This document shows, in pieces, positions 53,443 to 64,000 of a DNA stretch of 64,000 nt. The stretch is from Taeniopygia guttata (lineage: Eukaryota > Chordata > Aves > Passeriformes > Estrildidae). How positions within the stretch are numbered: the stretch's first letter is position 1; the number at the start of each line of letters is the position of its first letter. The stretch is taken from contig NC_133063.1 in assembly GCF_048771995.1 (NCBI RefSeq), positions 14,928,063 to 14,992,062 on the forward strand, read 5' to 3'. The notes under the pieces were generated by a model, which was given only the letters and a program-made list of their open reading frames with translations, had not been told where the DNA came from and did no database searches. Both the position numbers and the translations under genes were made by a program.

Positions 53443-56400
53443 CTGTTTCTGGACCCAAGTTCGGTAAAACATATTTCCAGGGGTGGCTAGTGTTTATGTG
53501 CATAATGCCTACTGGAAAACACTGACATCAAGTGTTGCACAGATGAGATACTAGTGGGATGGACTTGGTTTTCAAGTAAGCAGTAGTAGACAAACTTTGA
53601 TTTTTAACAGGGAACTTATATACAGCAGTAGAATAACTGCAAGTTGTGTGAGGTTCACCCTTAAACACTTGTAGAGGCAGCATTGCTGATGGCTTTAGCT
53701 TATAAACTTTATAAAATATAGTTAGTGTAAAAATCAGGGTTTGCAGACTGTTACACAACAGTGAAAAGGAAGAAATCATATGATTATGTGCTTCTCACTT
53801 TTTTGATGTCTTAAGACACTCAGTGTATTGCTAAAACAAGCAATACGTGTTTCTTTACCCAGATTATCTCAGGAGCATTCTTTGGAAATTTGACAGACAC
53901 AAATACATGCAGATATATTAGAGGGGTTGTCTTGTCTTTTTAAAGTACTTGTGCAAGTCCTCTGTGCATCCTCAGCATAAAACTTTTCACTTCATAATCA
54001 ATTCACATTTAAATAGCTCAGGAGAGTTAGATATAACATCATCTAGTTCAATTAACTTATAATAAGGGATTTTTTTCTTGGGTTTTTGGTTTTTTTGAGA
54101 TGTGTGACATTTGAAAATATTTTACTTAACAGCTTTTTGCTGATATTTTTGTGCAATCAGATTTCTCAGTCCTGTTTAAGTTAGCCTTGTTTATGCAATT
54201 GTATCTAGTATTGACTAAGCATTGAAAGACTACAAGTAAATTATCAATGAATTATGGACAAGAAGGTTTTTTTTTAAGGGACAAGATGTTTAGCTGGCAT
54301 GACAGGAGGTAATGTCTAAATTACAGAAGATCTTGCACCATAAGTCACATGTCTCCTGTTCCGTAATGTGCCCTGAGATGCACAAAGACAAACTGATGCT
54401 TTTCTAGATGATACGAGAGGTCTTGTTCTCTTTGGGGAAGTTACCATGCAGAACACGATGCCACTGTGCTGTTCTCTCCTCCTGAACACTCTTGGTGCAC
54501 GCACACACTCAGGCACACACACACAGAGTGAAATACTATTTTAACATGAAGATAAATTCATCCTACAGTTTATTTAACTACTGTACGTAAGGAAATCTTA
54601 GCTGAGAATTTGTTGAAATATTTGAAGGAGACAGGAATACTTTCACCTTCAGCATGTTGACTTAGGCTTCTACTGAGTCATAATTATTGTACGGATATTT
54701 CAATTCCCTAGATATATTGCTAAGGACATTTGAGAGCCCAGGTGGACTATTGTAAGCATATGCAAGGGAAATCGGCACAACAACAGCCATGGTCAGAATT
54801 TGGTCATCACAACAGTGGCCATTTAGAAACTGTGACAGGAGGCTGAACTAGGACCACCTCCCACTCCTGGATGCACATTTCCTCTCTGAGAATTTTATTA
54901 TAACGCATCAGTGTGAACACTGAAAGTCATGTTGCAGCAGCTGTTCATTATTTCAGGCAAGGTAAAACCACCATATTACACAGCTACTAGGCATCCCTCT
55001 GTTATGGTCCCTGCTGCTCCTGCCTGCGCACCACGATGTGTTCACAAGCCACACTGTAAGCCCAGTGTGGTGATGGCCTGCTGAAGTGAACAGAGGGTCA
55101 GTGGCAGAAGTTACAGGTAATAACTGGGCAGATACTGATATAAATAGTTTTCCATCTAATTGTGCAGCCTTGTGACAATACACTGCAGTCACACCAGCTG
55201 TAGCAGCCCTTGCTCTATTGTAAACATCTCTGTGGGGACTAAGCAATGCACTCCTTCTACATTAGCAGAGACAAGGAATGAAATCAAGAGCTCCTTCAGT
55301 TCCTCTGCTTAAAAGCTCAGTTGAAACCATCCAGTGCAGAGGAGATGTAGCTAGTCATGCTAATCACATTAGTCAGCGTTGTATCTGCAATAATCCAAAG
55401 AGCAAGACTTTGAAGGAAGACACTTTAAGTCACTCAGTTTCAGGGGATAACTTTCCAAATTGTTTTTCTTAAACCCCAGCTTTTGAGGAACTCTACAGGA
55501 AGTCTGCAAAACTCCAGGTATTTTGCCAAAATCATACCACTCTTCTAAGATGCAGGAACAACAGCTTTTAATAACTAGTCACGTCACCATTGCAACAGCC
55601 AAATGTTTCTTTGCAACAGCCAAAAAGTTGGCCAACTCCACTGCAGCTATCAGGCCCTACAAGTTACCAGATAACAGAGTCTATACATTTCTAAATAGTG
55701 CCAAGAATTTGCATAGCAGTGTGTTGCCCGGGAAGCTGAAGGAGTCAATTCAGCATTGAATTCCCAGGGACAGATCTCATCAACATGCTGCTGCAGTTAC
55801 AAAGTGTGGTTGGTACTGCACAAGTTGCTGCATCACATGTGTGCAGCGCAGTGCTCTTCTCTCCCCCTTTGGAACCAATCTACTTATTTGAATCCAGGAC
55901 TTTTGAGACTTTTTTGGTACTTTTAAATCCTTGCCGTTCTCCTCATACAAATACAAAGAGGAAGGGACCAATCTGCCTCTGGCAGAAGACGACCCAGCAA
56001 TCAGAAAACTTAAACTCCTTTGTCATGGCAATTGACTTGCCAAGGTACAGGAGGCTGGCAGTATGTGAAAACCATCTGAGCAATGCAAAGAGAATAAGCT
56101 ATGTCACACTCAACTGTGACAAGACTGTGTGAACAAGTAGCTCCTCTAGGCCAGCAATCTCAAGGTAACTTATGAGCCAAGATCTTTACTGAAGTAAAAC
56201 CAAGTGGCTTGTTTGTATGCCATTTTATCTGAATAGCAAAGGTAGGACATTTATTTTATTTAGCCAAAGTCCTGGAGATCTCAATTACTATTGAGAGAAA
56301 ATTCAGGATTTTTGTTCCTGAAAAAAAATATTGAACTGGCTTACTTAAAAAGCTATGCACATGAACATGTTTGTTTATAAAACCTTTAAACTCCTCTAGC

Positions 56401-56563
56401 TTACAATTTAGTTTCTCTCATTTCACTATACTACACTATGGCTTAATAGATTTCTACAGGAGCATGGTCTCAGTCAAGATGTATTTCAGTGTTATATAGC
56501 CTAAAATGCAAATTGCTGTATTTCATAGCAAGCTTTTACTGATCAGCTTCCATTAAATGCCAC

Positions 56564-56597
56564 CAAAACAAAACAAAACAAAACAAACAAACAAAAA
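56564..56597 (+). repeat. (CAAAA)n / (CAAA)n simple repeat
   Basis: Four CAAAA units pass into CAAA units over about 34 bp. Confidence 0.85.
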
Positions 56598-57230
56598 AAT
56601 AAAATAGAACCAAAAATTCATATGTACTTCTGTTTAGCCAAAAATTGATCCAGTTTAGAAAATCACGGTTGCATTGCAGAGAACCTGTGCTGATTTTACA
56701 TGCCAGAGTCTGATTTGTGTGTAAGAAATGCCAGTCATATTTGTCTTTAGGAAAATGAAACTTTAAAAAATACAGGCCAACTTCTTTTCTAAAAAATAAT
56801 CACGATTTTCTTCTACGTTATAGTAAATGTTCTTCTTGCAGGAAAAAAGCATTGTAAATTTCCAAAATCAGAGTGACTGCTTCAGAAAGATGGGAAGATG
56901 TGAGAAAACAATTGCAGCAGGAATATCCCTGTGCTGCTTGCTTTAATACTGATTATTAGTAGTACACTTAGAAAAGTTTTAGGAACTGCAGATATTTTTT
57001 ATCTAAATTGATTTGAGCATGGCTGGGAAAAAGGCTGCCAAATAAACATGAGTAGTTTCTCCTCTTCCCTGCAGTTCCATAAAACAACCAACTTTCTCCC
57101 CCAGCCTAGGCATTCCTCACCACAGATCTGAGGTGGCTCCTGAGTTTATAATGTCCCTCTGTGATTAATAACGTTTGTTCGTAAGTAGCCTCTTAAGAAT
57201 ATTTGTTTTGGATTCTCCCTAGTAAACTAT

Positions 57231-57310
57231 AAGATTCAGACTACTTCAGCTGGAGCATAGGTTGCTCCAGCTGAAGTAGTTTGAATCTTACTTCAGCTGG
57301 AGCATAACCT
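57231..57310. repeat. Near-perfect 27-bp inverted repeat with a third partial direct copy
   Basis: The arm at 57231-57257 (core ACTACTTCAGCTGGAGCA) is matched in inverted orientation by 57263-57289 at 26 of 27 positions, with only TAGGT between. A third, direct copy (ttacttcagctggagcataa) follows at 57288-57307. Single strands could fold into a long hairpin. Confidence 0.95.
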
Positions 57311-59748
57311 GCAGTTAGTTGCATCATTATTGGGTTAGAAAAGGAAGCACCATTTGCTTGAAGGGAACCCAGATAGAGTTCTGTGAGTGTTCCAAAGACC
57401 TGGGAGATGGCTGAGGAACAGTGACACAATCCTGCTGAACTTCTTTGTTTTCAGTGGTCTTGTGATCTACCAGAATCATCATTTCCTCCCCCAAGTGCTA
57501 GATAAGAAACCACATTCTAGCTTCTCTGCTGGCTCACAAGGCACAGACGACTTCGTTTGCATCTCAATGCCTCACGTAGTCACGGGAGTTGGGAAACGAT
57601 GCAAGGGATTGCTTGCCTTGCAAGAAAGACCGGGTGGGGGTCCTCCTTTACTTCAGGGTTAGTGTTTCTCATAAGCAATATTCTGTTTCTGTGAATTTTT
57701 TAAATGAAGGTGTTTTTTTGTATGTGTGGGGAAAAAATAGTTATTTTGTCCTCCTTTTTCTTTTACCTTTTTTAAATAGAGGTTAAATACCGAGTTTGAA
57801 GTCAGCTGTAAAGCTTTGACATTGTGTAATCACATGCTTAAAATTCTAAACTTTGATTCCTCATTCATTAATCAGTGTCTCTTCCTGATTTCTGGCAGGT
57901 AGTAATTTCTGTGTTTTGAGAGATTTGAAAGCTGACTGGGGGAAACAGTGGGAGTATGCAGGGGAAGTATCGTCATGAATTGTTGATACAGAAGTGTACA
58001 AATATAGACTAATTTTCACATTGTATTGATGTTTGTCTAAATTTTAAAGGTAGTTGGTGTTTTAAACTCCTTATACTAAGAAGAATATTTTTTAAAAATT
58101 CTCAAAAGTATTTACCTTTCCTGACTCTCCTAATTTCAGATTTTATTCTAACAAGTTGAAAGTTGTAAATCCAGTCAGGATTGCAAGATTCCTCTGACCA
58201 AGATAAATTTTTTACCACCCATCAGTACTCTACAGATCACAGTGAAAACATTTTAACAGATTTCACAGAAGGTATAGGTAGGATTTCACATACTATTTAA
58301 TATTTGAAATCACATTTTGTTTTGGTTTAATGATCCAACATTTCTATTTTGAGATGGAAACAGTAATAAAGTTCAGAGAAGTATAAATCTTTCAGTGTTT
58401 GATTATGATGCTTGTGCTTCTGCAAGCCATTGTAAACAGTTACATAGCATGAAAGACAAATCTGTCTCTTGGAGCTGTTGTGTCTAAAGTACAAGCTGAC
58501 ACGCTGGAAAGCATTTCCCATGATAAGGTTAGAGACTGTGAGTGAGGTGAGGAATTATTTTTAAACTTAAACAGTTACAGGCTGGGCTTCATTAACAGAT
58601 CATGTGAGAGAAGCTTAAACAAAAGCTGCTTGCAGAAGAGGAGAAAGGCAATTGAAACAATCAAATACGGTTCTAAAGTTTGTTTTCCTGAAAAGCAGGT
58701 AAGAGCAAAATGACTGCATGTGCTTTTGGGGTAAGAGCAGTGGTGACTCACACCTGCTGTTATTCCTGCTTTACAAACAGAAAGACTGAGGAAAGAAGTA
58801 GTAATGTGCAGCTGTGGCAACTGAAATCAAATGCATGACTATGAACAAATCACTACAGGGTCTTCAATACCACGATTAGCCATGGCAAATAATAATGGAT
58901 CACATCTATTTCTGCCAGACAAGAAAAATGTCAGGGTTACCTAGTTTGGGGAATATGAACATACATGTGATATAAATGAATGAAATGTGCATTGCCTTGA
59001 CAGTCTCTGAGATTCAGTTGCAGCATTGTCAGCCCATTCATCCTCAGGATGCTGGCAATTGCTGCCAAAGTTACATTATAATTTCAAATATTTTAATAAC
59101 TGGTTAATCACTGTGGCAGACACACTACACCAGGTCTTTTGTAGAACTTTTATGGCCACCAAGGACATTATTGATTTGAATCTCCACACTATCAGTAGAG
59201 CAGAATTTCTTTTGATCTCTCCTTTGATCAGCCTTAGCCCATGAGGCATCCTAAATGTATGCCACAAGCTGCAGGACAGCACAGCAGAAGGCAAATGACT
59301 TCTGCGGTAGCTGTTCATTTGCCACTGAAAGTAAGTGTGTGCAAGAGGACATTTATCTGGGTATGAGGTGAAGCTGATTTAGTAAGTGGTCAGCATGAAA
59401 CAAGATATTTTAGGAAACTGTCTCACATCACAGCAGTGTCTTGATGGCTCCATGACAAGGCCGTAGTGTAGCAGCTGCAGAACTGAGAATCGAATATTGC
59501 TTCTCAAACTTGTCTCATGAGCAGCTATATATAAGCTTATGCAATTTCCTCTTGCTCCATATGGAAACATCCACAGGGGTTTTACTAGACCTTTCCCTTG
59601 GGCTTGCAGAAGAGCACAGTGAGTGACTGACAGAGTATTCATAGAATCACTTGTCATCCTTGTCACTAGAGTCTTCCTCAGGCTATCTTGTGGTAGTGCA
59701 TGCATTACCAGAAAAGGGGGCTGACCTGAAGTGGTCATGATGATGCTT
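57311..59748. other. Non-genic stretch
   Basis: No recognisable gene or transposon; ordinary AT-rich intergenic sequence. Confidence 0.6.
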
Positions 59749-59822
59749 AGGGAAAAAAGGCCCAAAATTCTGAGGGGAAAAAGGGCCAAAATTCAGAGCC
59801 AGGGGGAAGGCCCAAAACTCAG
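59749..59822 (+). repeat. Three imperfect copies of a 24-bp tandem unit
   Basis: Units at 59749-59772, 59773-59796 and 59801-59822 share the pattern AGGG-AAAA-GGCCCAAAATTC. The surrounding 59400-60020 could belong to an unidentified dispersed repeat, but I cannot assign a family. Confidence 0.75.
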
Positions 59823-62800
59823 GAAAAAAAGCTATGGAATGGCTTCCTCCAAGCTGAAATCTCTTGTCAGCTGTGCTGGACTGTGGCCCAGCTGCCTAAT
59901 ATTGGGGCCTGCTCAAGCCAAACCTCACTATTCACATTACAGTGTTCTCTATCTGCAGATTCCTCCCTCCCTGAGCTCTATTGCTCAAAGTCAGACTTGA
60001 TATTAGCAAAGTAAGCTGTTTTACACACTGGCCCGCAAACAACTAATCACAGACCATATCCATGATCTAATGCAAAAAAATCTGGCCTTTGCCCATGGCT
60101 GGAAAGGTGGTGATGAAAGGTGGTGATGAAACTCCTTTGTTAGAGGCTGACCCGATGCTGTGTACCTGGGTTGCCTTCTGCTCTCCAGCCACTGATAGTG
60201 GTCCCAAGCTCTCCCATTAGCATGAAGGGCAGACACTTGAGCACACACTGTGTGCCGCCTGTTTTCTCTCCCCCAGCTGACTTTTTTTTTTTAAGGACTT
60301 TATTTTTGTCTAAACAAGTAACTACTCAAAACAGAGTCTGTACTTAAGGATTTTGTCAGTCTGCTGCAGCTACTATGTCTGTTAACAAAGGCTTTCTTTG
60401 GTGGAGGTTTCAGTGCAAATTTTCAGAGGCTCTCAGTCCTGGCACTTGGATCTGGAACTACGAACAGTCACAAGCTTCCTGAAAAAGGTTAATCCCCAAA
60501 TACTATGATGAAGACAGACATAGAGAAAGGAAGGGAGAAAGAAAGTGAAGAAATATACAAAAGAATCAACATACTAGCAGTCTAGAGTTGACCTAAACCA
60601 CCCTTCATTTGTGACCATTTTGACTATATGTACAGTGGCAAATATAAATGTAAATATTAAAAAAAAAATTGATTACTCTTTTTTTTCCCCTAGCAAATAA
60701 GCTTAAATTTTGTACTTTTTTTTTTTCAGGCAGTACTACTACTTTAGCACAGCTGGGCATCCACTATAAATAGTCTTACATTGTAACAAGGCAAGGACAT
60801 CCAAGCATGGCTGCATACTGGCACAGCTGTCTTCTTCTTGGCTTTCATGAAAACAAAAAAACATAACTCAAATATGAGATCATACAAATTACTTCATCTG
60901 TTGTTCAGTAGATTGAGTTTTTACTGTCCTAAACCATTTGTGGATTGTAAATTAAAATTCCTAGAAAGAAGGGTCAGTTATTAATGGAAAAATATACATC
61001 AGTGATGTTCTGTATTTAGTGTACTATAATGATTTAAATTAAAATGCTCCATCATAATATTGCTGAAAAAGTCTCCCCTTGAAGCAGTATTTAAAACGAA
61101 AACAACAGTACTTTCTAATCAAATACTGGATTAGACTTGGTTGAGTTGTCTAGTAAGCTTTCTAATACCATACAGAAAGCTGCTTTCCCTTCTTTACTTC
61201 TCACTGAAAGAAAAGCCAAGCAGAAGTGGTAAAATCCAGCTGGGACAAGCCTATACTTCTTCCTCTATATGGCCACATTTAAGAACTACGTTGCCTGTTG
61301 CCCAGTCTGCAAGTCTTCAATTGCCTTTTTTGTCTGAAGGGGACTGGAGACATTAAATCAAAGAGTCATCAAAAAAAGTCTTTCAGAAGTAGTTTAGAAA
61401 ATTCTGACTCAGACAACTGTCTGGCTTTTCATGTTAGCTTTCAAACCAGAATCAACACAAACATATTTTTAAATGATACCAGGATGTCTAGCATGGATAT
61501 GTCTGCATGTTTTAACTCTGGCTGTAACATGCCCCTTTCACCTGGACTCAAGGCAAATTTTGTGCCTGTCTGATGATCCTGTACAAACCCAGTGCCACTG
61601 AGGTTGTTTGCTCCTCCTGCAGTAACCTCAGTGAGGTAGAAGTCCATCTCCTCAGCCCTGAGCCCCTCTGCCGCCAATGGTTTTTCTCTTAATCTTCCCT
61701 CAGATGACTAAAGTTGTGTGCTGACGGCTCCTCATGCAGAGTGAAAATGAAGACAAAGGACAGAATTGCTAGAAGTTACTGATAGTTGGCTTAAGCAGAA
61801 TATGTAGGATTTTTTAATGTTTCCCCTGACTTTTCCACCCATCAAGTCAGTTCATAGACCTTTATAGTGTTCTTTTATGACTCAAATTCTTCAAAATAAA
61901 AATAGCAAAAATAAGCTCTTCCTCCCCCTTGTCCCCAAGCTTTATCACCAAGACCATTCACTCTGTCAAATTTGATTTCATTAAGCGTTAGCCTTGCCTT
62001 ATCACTAGCCTTTGAGAAAAGCAGAGGTCAGCAGCCACCCTAGATATTGTGTAAATGCATATTGTGTGTTTTTGGCTAGATCTTAACTGAAGATAATCAA
62101 AATAAAAAAGAGATGGCAAAAGATACCACTGAAGTGGTATCACTACTGAAGGCAGTGATTTGCATTGATTAACACCTTTCTCTTCCACAAACATTAACTA
62201 AAAATGCTTTGTTAACCAAGACCTGTGAGGGAGGGGATCAAGCCTGAAAATAAGTCAGAAGTAGTGTCTCTATAAAACCTCCACACAGTTGTCACGACTT
62301 GTTTCTATGTTTTCTACATACATTTTTCTACATTCTACATACTTTCCTAGCTAGAACCTGGTTGCAGAAACAAATGTTCTAGGCTGCCAAACAGCATATG
62401 TGTTGCTGCAGCACTGCCCAAACTTTAGATGAAGAAGATGAAAGCCAAAAACTGTTGTTGTTGTTTTTGGTTTTTTTTAAGGTGAATTGCTAGTGTGTTC
62501 TTTGACACGAGCTTTAAGCATTTTTTATGCAAAACACTGGAAAGAAAAAAATATAATCTACTGCTTTTGTAATTCAATTCAGCTCAGATGCAGTACCACA
62601 TCCTGAATTCACTACAGGCTTAAAGGAAAAAATAACAGACATGGCCCAGTGAAGTCTTGGCTGACTTTTTGCTGTTCTCTTCCTCAAGCAGAGAAATCCA
62701 AGAGTATACTGTTCTCACATACTAGAGCAAAGGTACGTTCACAGCCACTCAGCTGCAGATACTAGAGCTGTGGGTGGCTCTTTGTGAAAGCTAAGCAAGG

Positions 62801-64000
62801 GAGACAGATCATAAAGGAACAGTTTTATCCTCAGGTCCGTGGAAAACCTTATCCTTACCGTCAGTTATGTACTTGCAATTGTGTATATGCTATGCATAAT
62901 TCACTTGCTTGTTGCCTGTTTTCCCTGTATTTCCATTTTGTTCCTCTCTCCCATTGGTTCTGGGAACCACCAGGGCTACCTCACATTCCTCAAACAACCT
63001 TCCTAGTCAAGAAAATCTGCAAGTTTCACATGAATTGTAGTGAAGCACACCATGCATTACTATGCATCCTTATATAGGCTGAGCTGAAAGTGTGCTAGTA
63101 GGAGTTTTGCTAGGTAGGCAATGCAGAATAAATGGTGAGATTCACACTTGTCCTGCTCCCACTCCCTTAGTCAGACCACCAGTACCTTCTGTTTGTTTTT
63201 TCCCATAGAGAATATAAGACCAAGGGCACCACATGATCCACGCGTCTATTTGCCTGCCATATCTTTTGATGACATTAGCCATCACAAATCAGGTGTGAAA
63301 GGGAGACATCTCCAACTTGACTGCAAGGCAGCTTTTTAATAGGAGAGAAGAAAACCAAACCAGAGCCTCTGCTGGGGGAAAGCCAAGGAAACCACAGCTG
63401 CCGCAAACCAGTGCTTGGCAGCTGTACTGCAGCGTTCCTTGATCCGGGCATCTATAGCTCCAATCTGGCACAGCTTTCACTTCCTCAGTGAGGATGGGAA
63501 GAGGTACAGAGAGAAAAGAATGAACAGGAAACAAAAGTGAGTCCCAGCATAATGAAAATGCATTGGTTCTGCCCTTACACTGCTTCTTTTGCCATCCATG
63601 TTGATGTCTATCTCCACAGTTGCTCTCTCATTTACTTGCAGAAGATCCTACAGCTACCTCTGTGTTATTACTGAAGTCAGATAGATTCTTGGAACTGATG
63701 AATTGTAGCTAAGAAGAACAATTCCTACCTGTGCTTCTTTTGTAAAGCAACTGAAGCATGTTGAAGTAAATGGGCAGTGCAATATCCTCGTTTACGGAGC
63801 TCAAGACTTCGCACTGCAAGAAGGCATCCTACAGTCAAAGGAGGAGGCAAAGCCAGGATAAGTTTTGCTTTTCTGTTTGGCTGTTTCTGATTAGGTGAAA
63901 TCTGAGGTAAATGAAATTACTAAAGATTGAGCATCATGCGACTGCCAAGTATGATGTGACAATGTGCTTCTCATCAGTAGCAGAAACCTACAATGATAAT
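59823..64000. other. Non-genic stretch to the right end of the window
   Basis: No frame resembles a known protein. A short tandem duplication (AAAGGTGGTGATG twice) lies at about 60103-60129. Otherwise nothing recognised. Confidence 0.6.

Larger units (their letters stand above)
53201..57230. other. Non-genic stretch upstream of CTSL
   Basis: AT-rich, no recognisable exon or transposon. Simple repeats: poly(T) at 53419, short (CA)n at 54514-54525 and (CAAAA)n at about 56564-56597. Confidence 0.65.

Noticed and set aside
63148-63339. Possible exon (acceptor-like cccatag before ENIRPRAPHDPRVYLP)
   Set aside because: No matching donor or neighbouring exon, and the peptide is not recognisable.

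Overview
The window is vertebrate nuclear DNA, almost certainly from a bird. Its introns are short, its interspersed repeats are CR1 LINEs, it holds an ERVL-like solo LTR of the kind common in songbirds, and its three genes (FBP1, FBP2, CTSL) match genes that sit on the avian Z chromosome, the counterpart of human chromosome 9. The Z assignment and the songbird suggestion are inferences from gene content and repeats. An apparently whole FBP2 argues against a hummingbird, because that lineage is reported to have lost FBP2.

Layout. Positions 1-8936 hold exons 2-7 of FBP1 (liver fructose-1,6-bisphosphatase, + strand); exon 1 lies to the left of the window. After about 4.7 kb without a recognisable gene, 13681-33443 holds all seven coding exons of FBP2 (muscle isozyme, + strand). 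The paralogs share intron positions and phases, and their corresponding exons differ by at most one codon, so they are a head-to-tail tandem duplicate. Positions 34400-43982 are rich in repeats: a long GA tract, a 2-kb 5'-truncated CR1, a short reverse CR1 and a solo LTR. Positions 48407-52699 hold the seven coding exons of cathepsin L on the - strand, read away from a CpG island at about 52540-53200 that should be its promoter. From 53200 to 64000 I recognise no gene, only simple repeats and a striking 27-bp inverted repeat with a third partial copy.

How the genes work together. FBP1 and FBP2 both hydrolyse fructose-1,6-bisphosphate in gluconeogenesis or glyconeogenesis, in liver/kidney and muscle respectively. 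CTSL is a lysosomal cysteine protease with no metabolic link to them; its position is a matter of synteny. All three coding regions look intact. Their most interesting features are an extra alanine in the AMP-binding loop of FBP2 and a lysine replacing AMP-site Arg140 in both FBPases.

I found no previously undescribed biological system. The findings worth checking are the AMP-site changes, the inverted-repeat cluster at 57231-57310, an isolated CpG-rich patch at 41100-41370, and a few local repeat structures.
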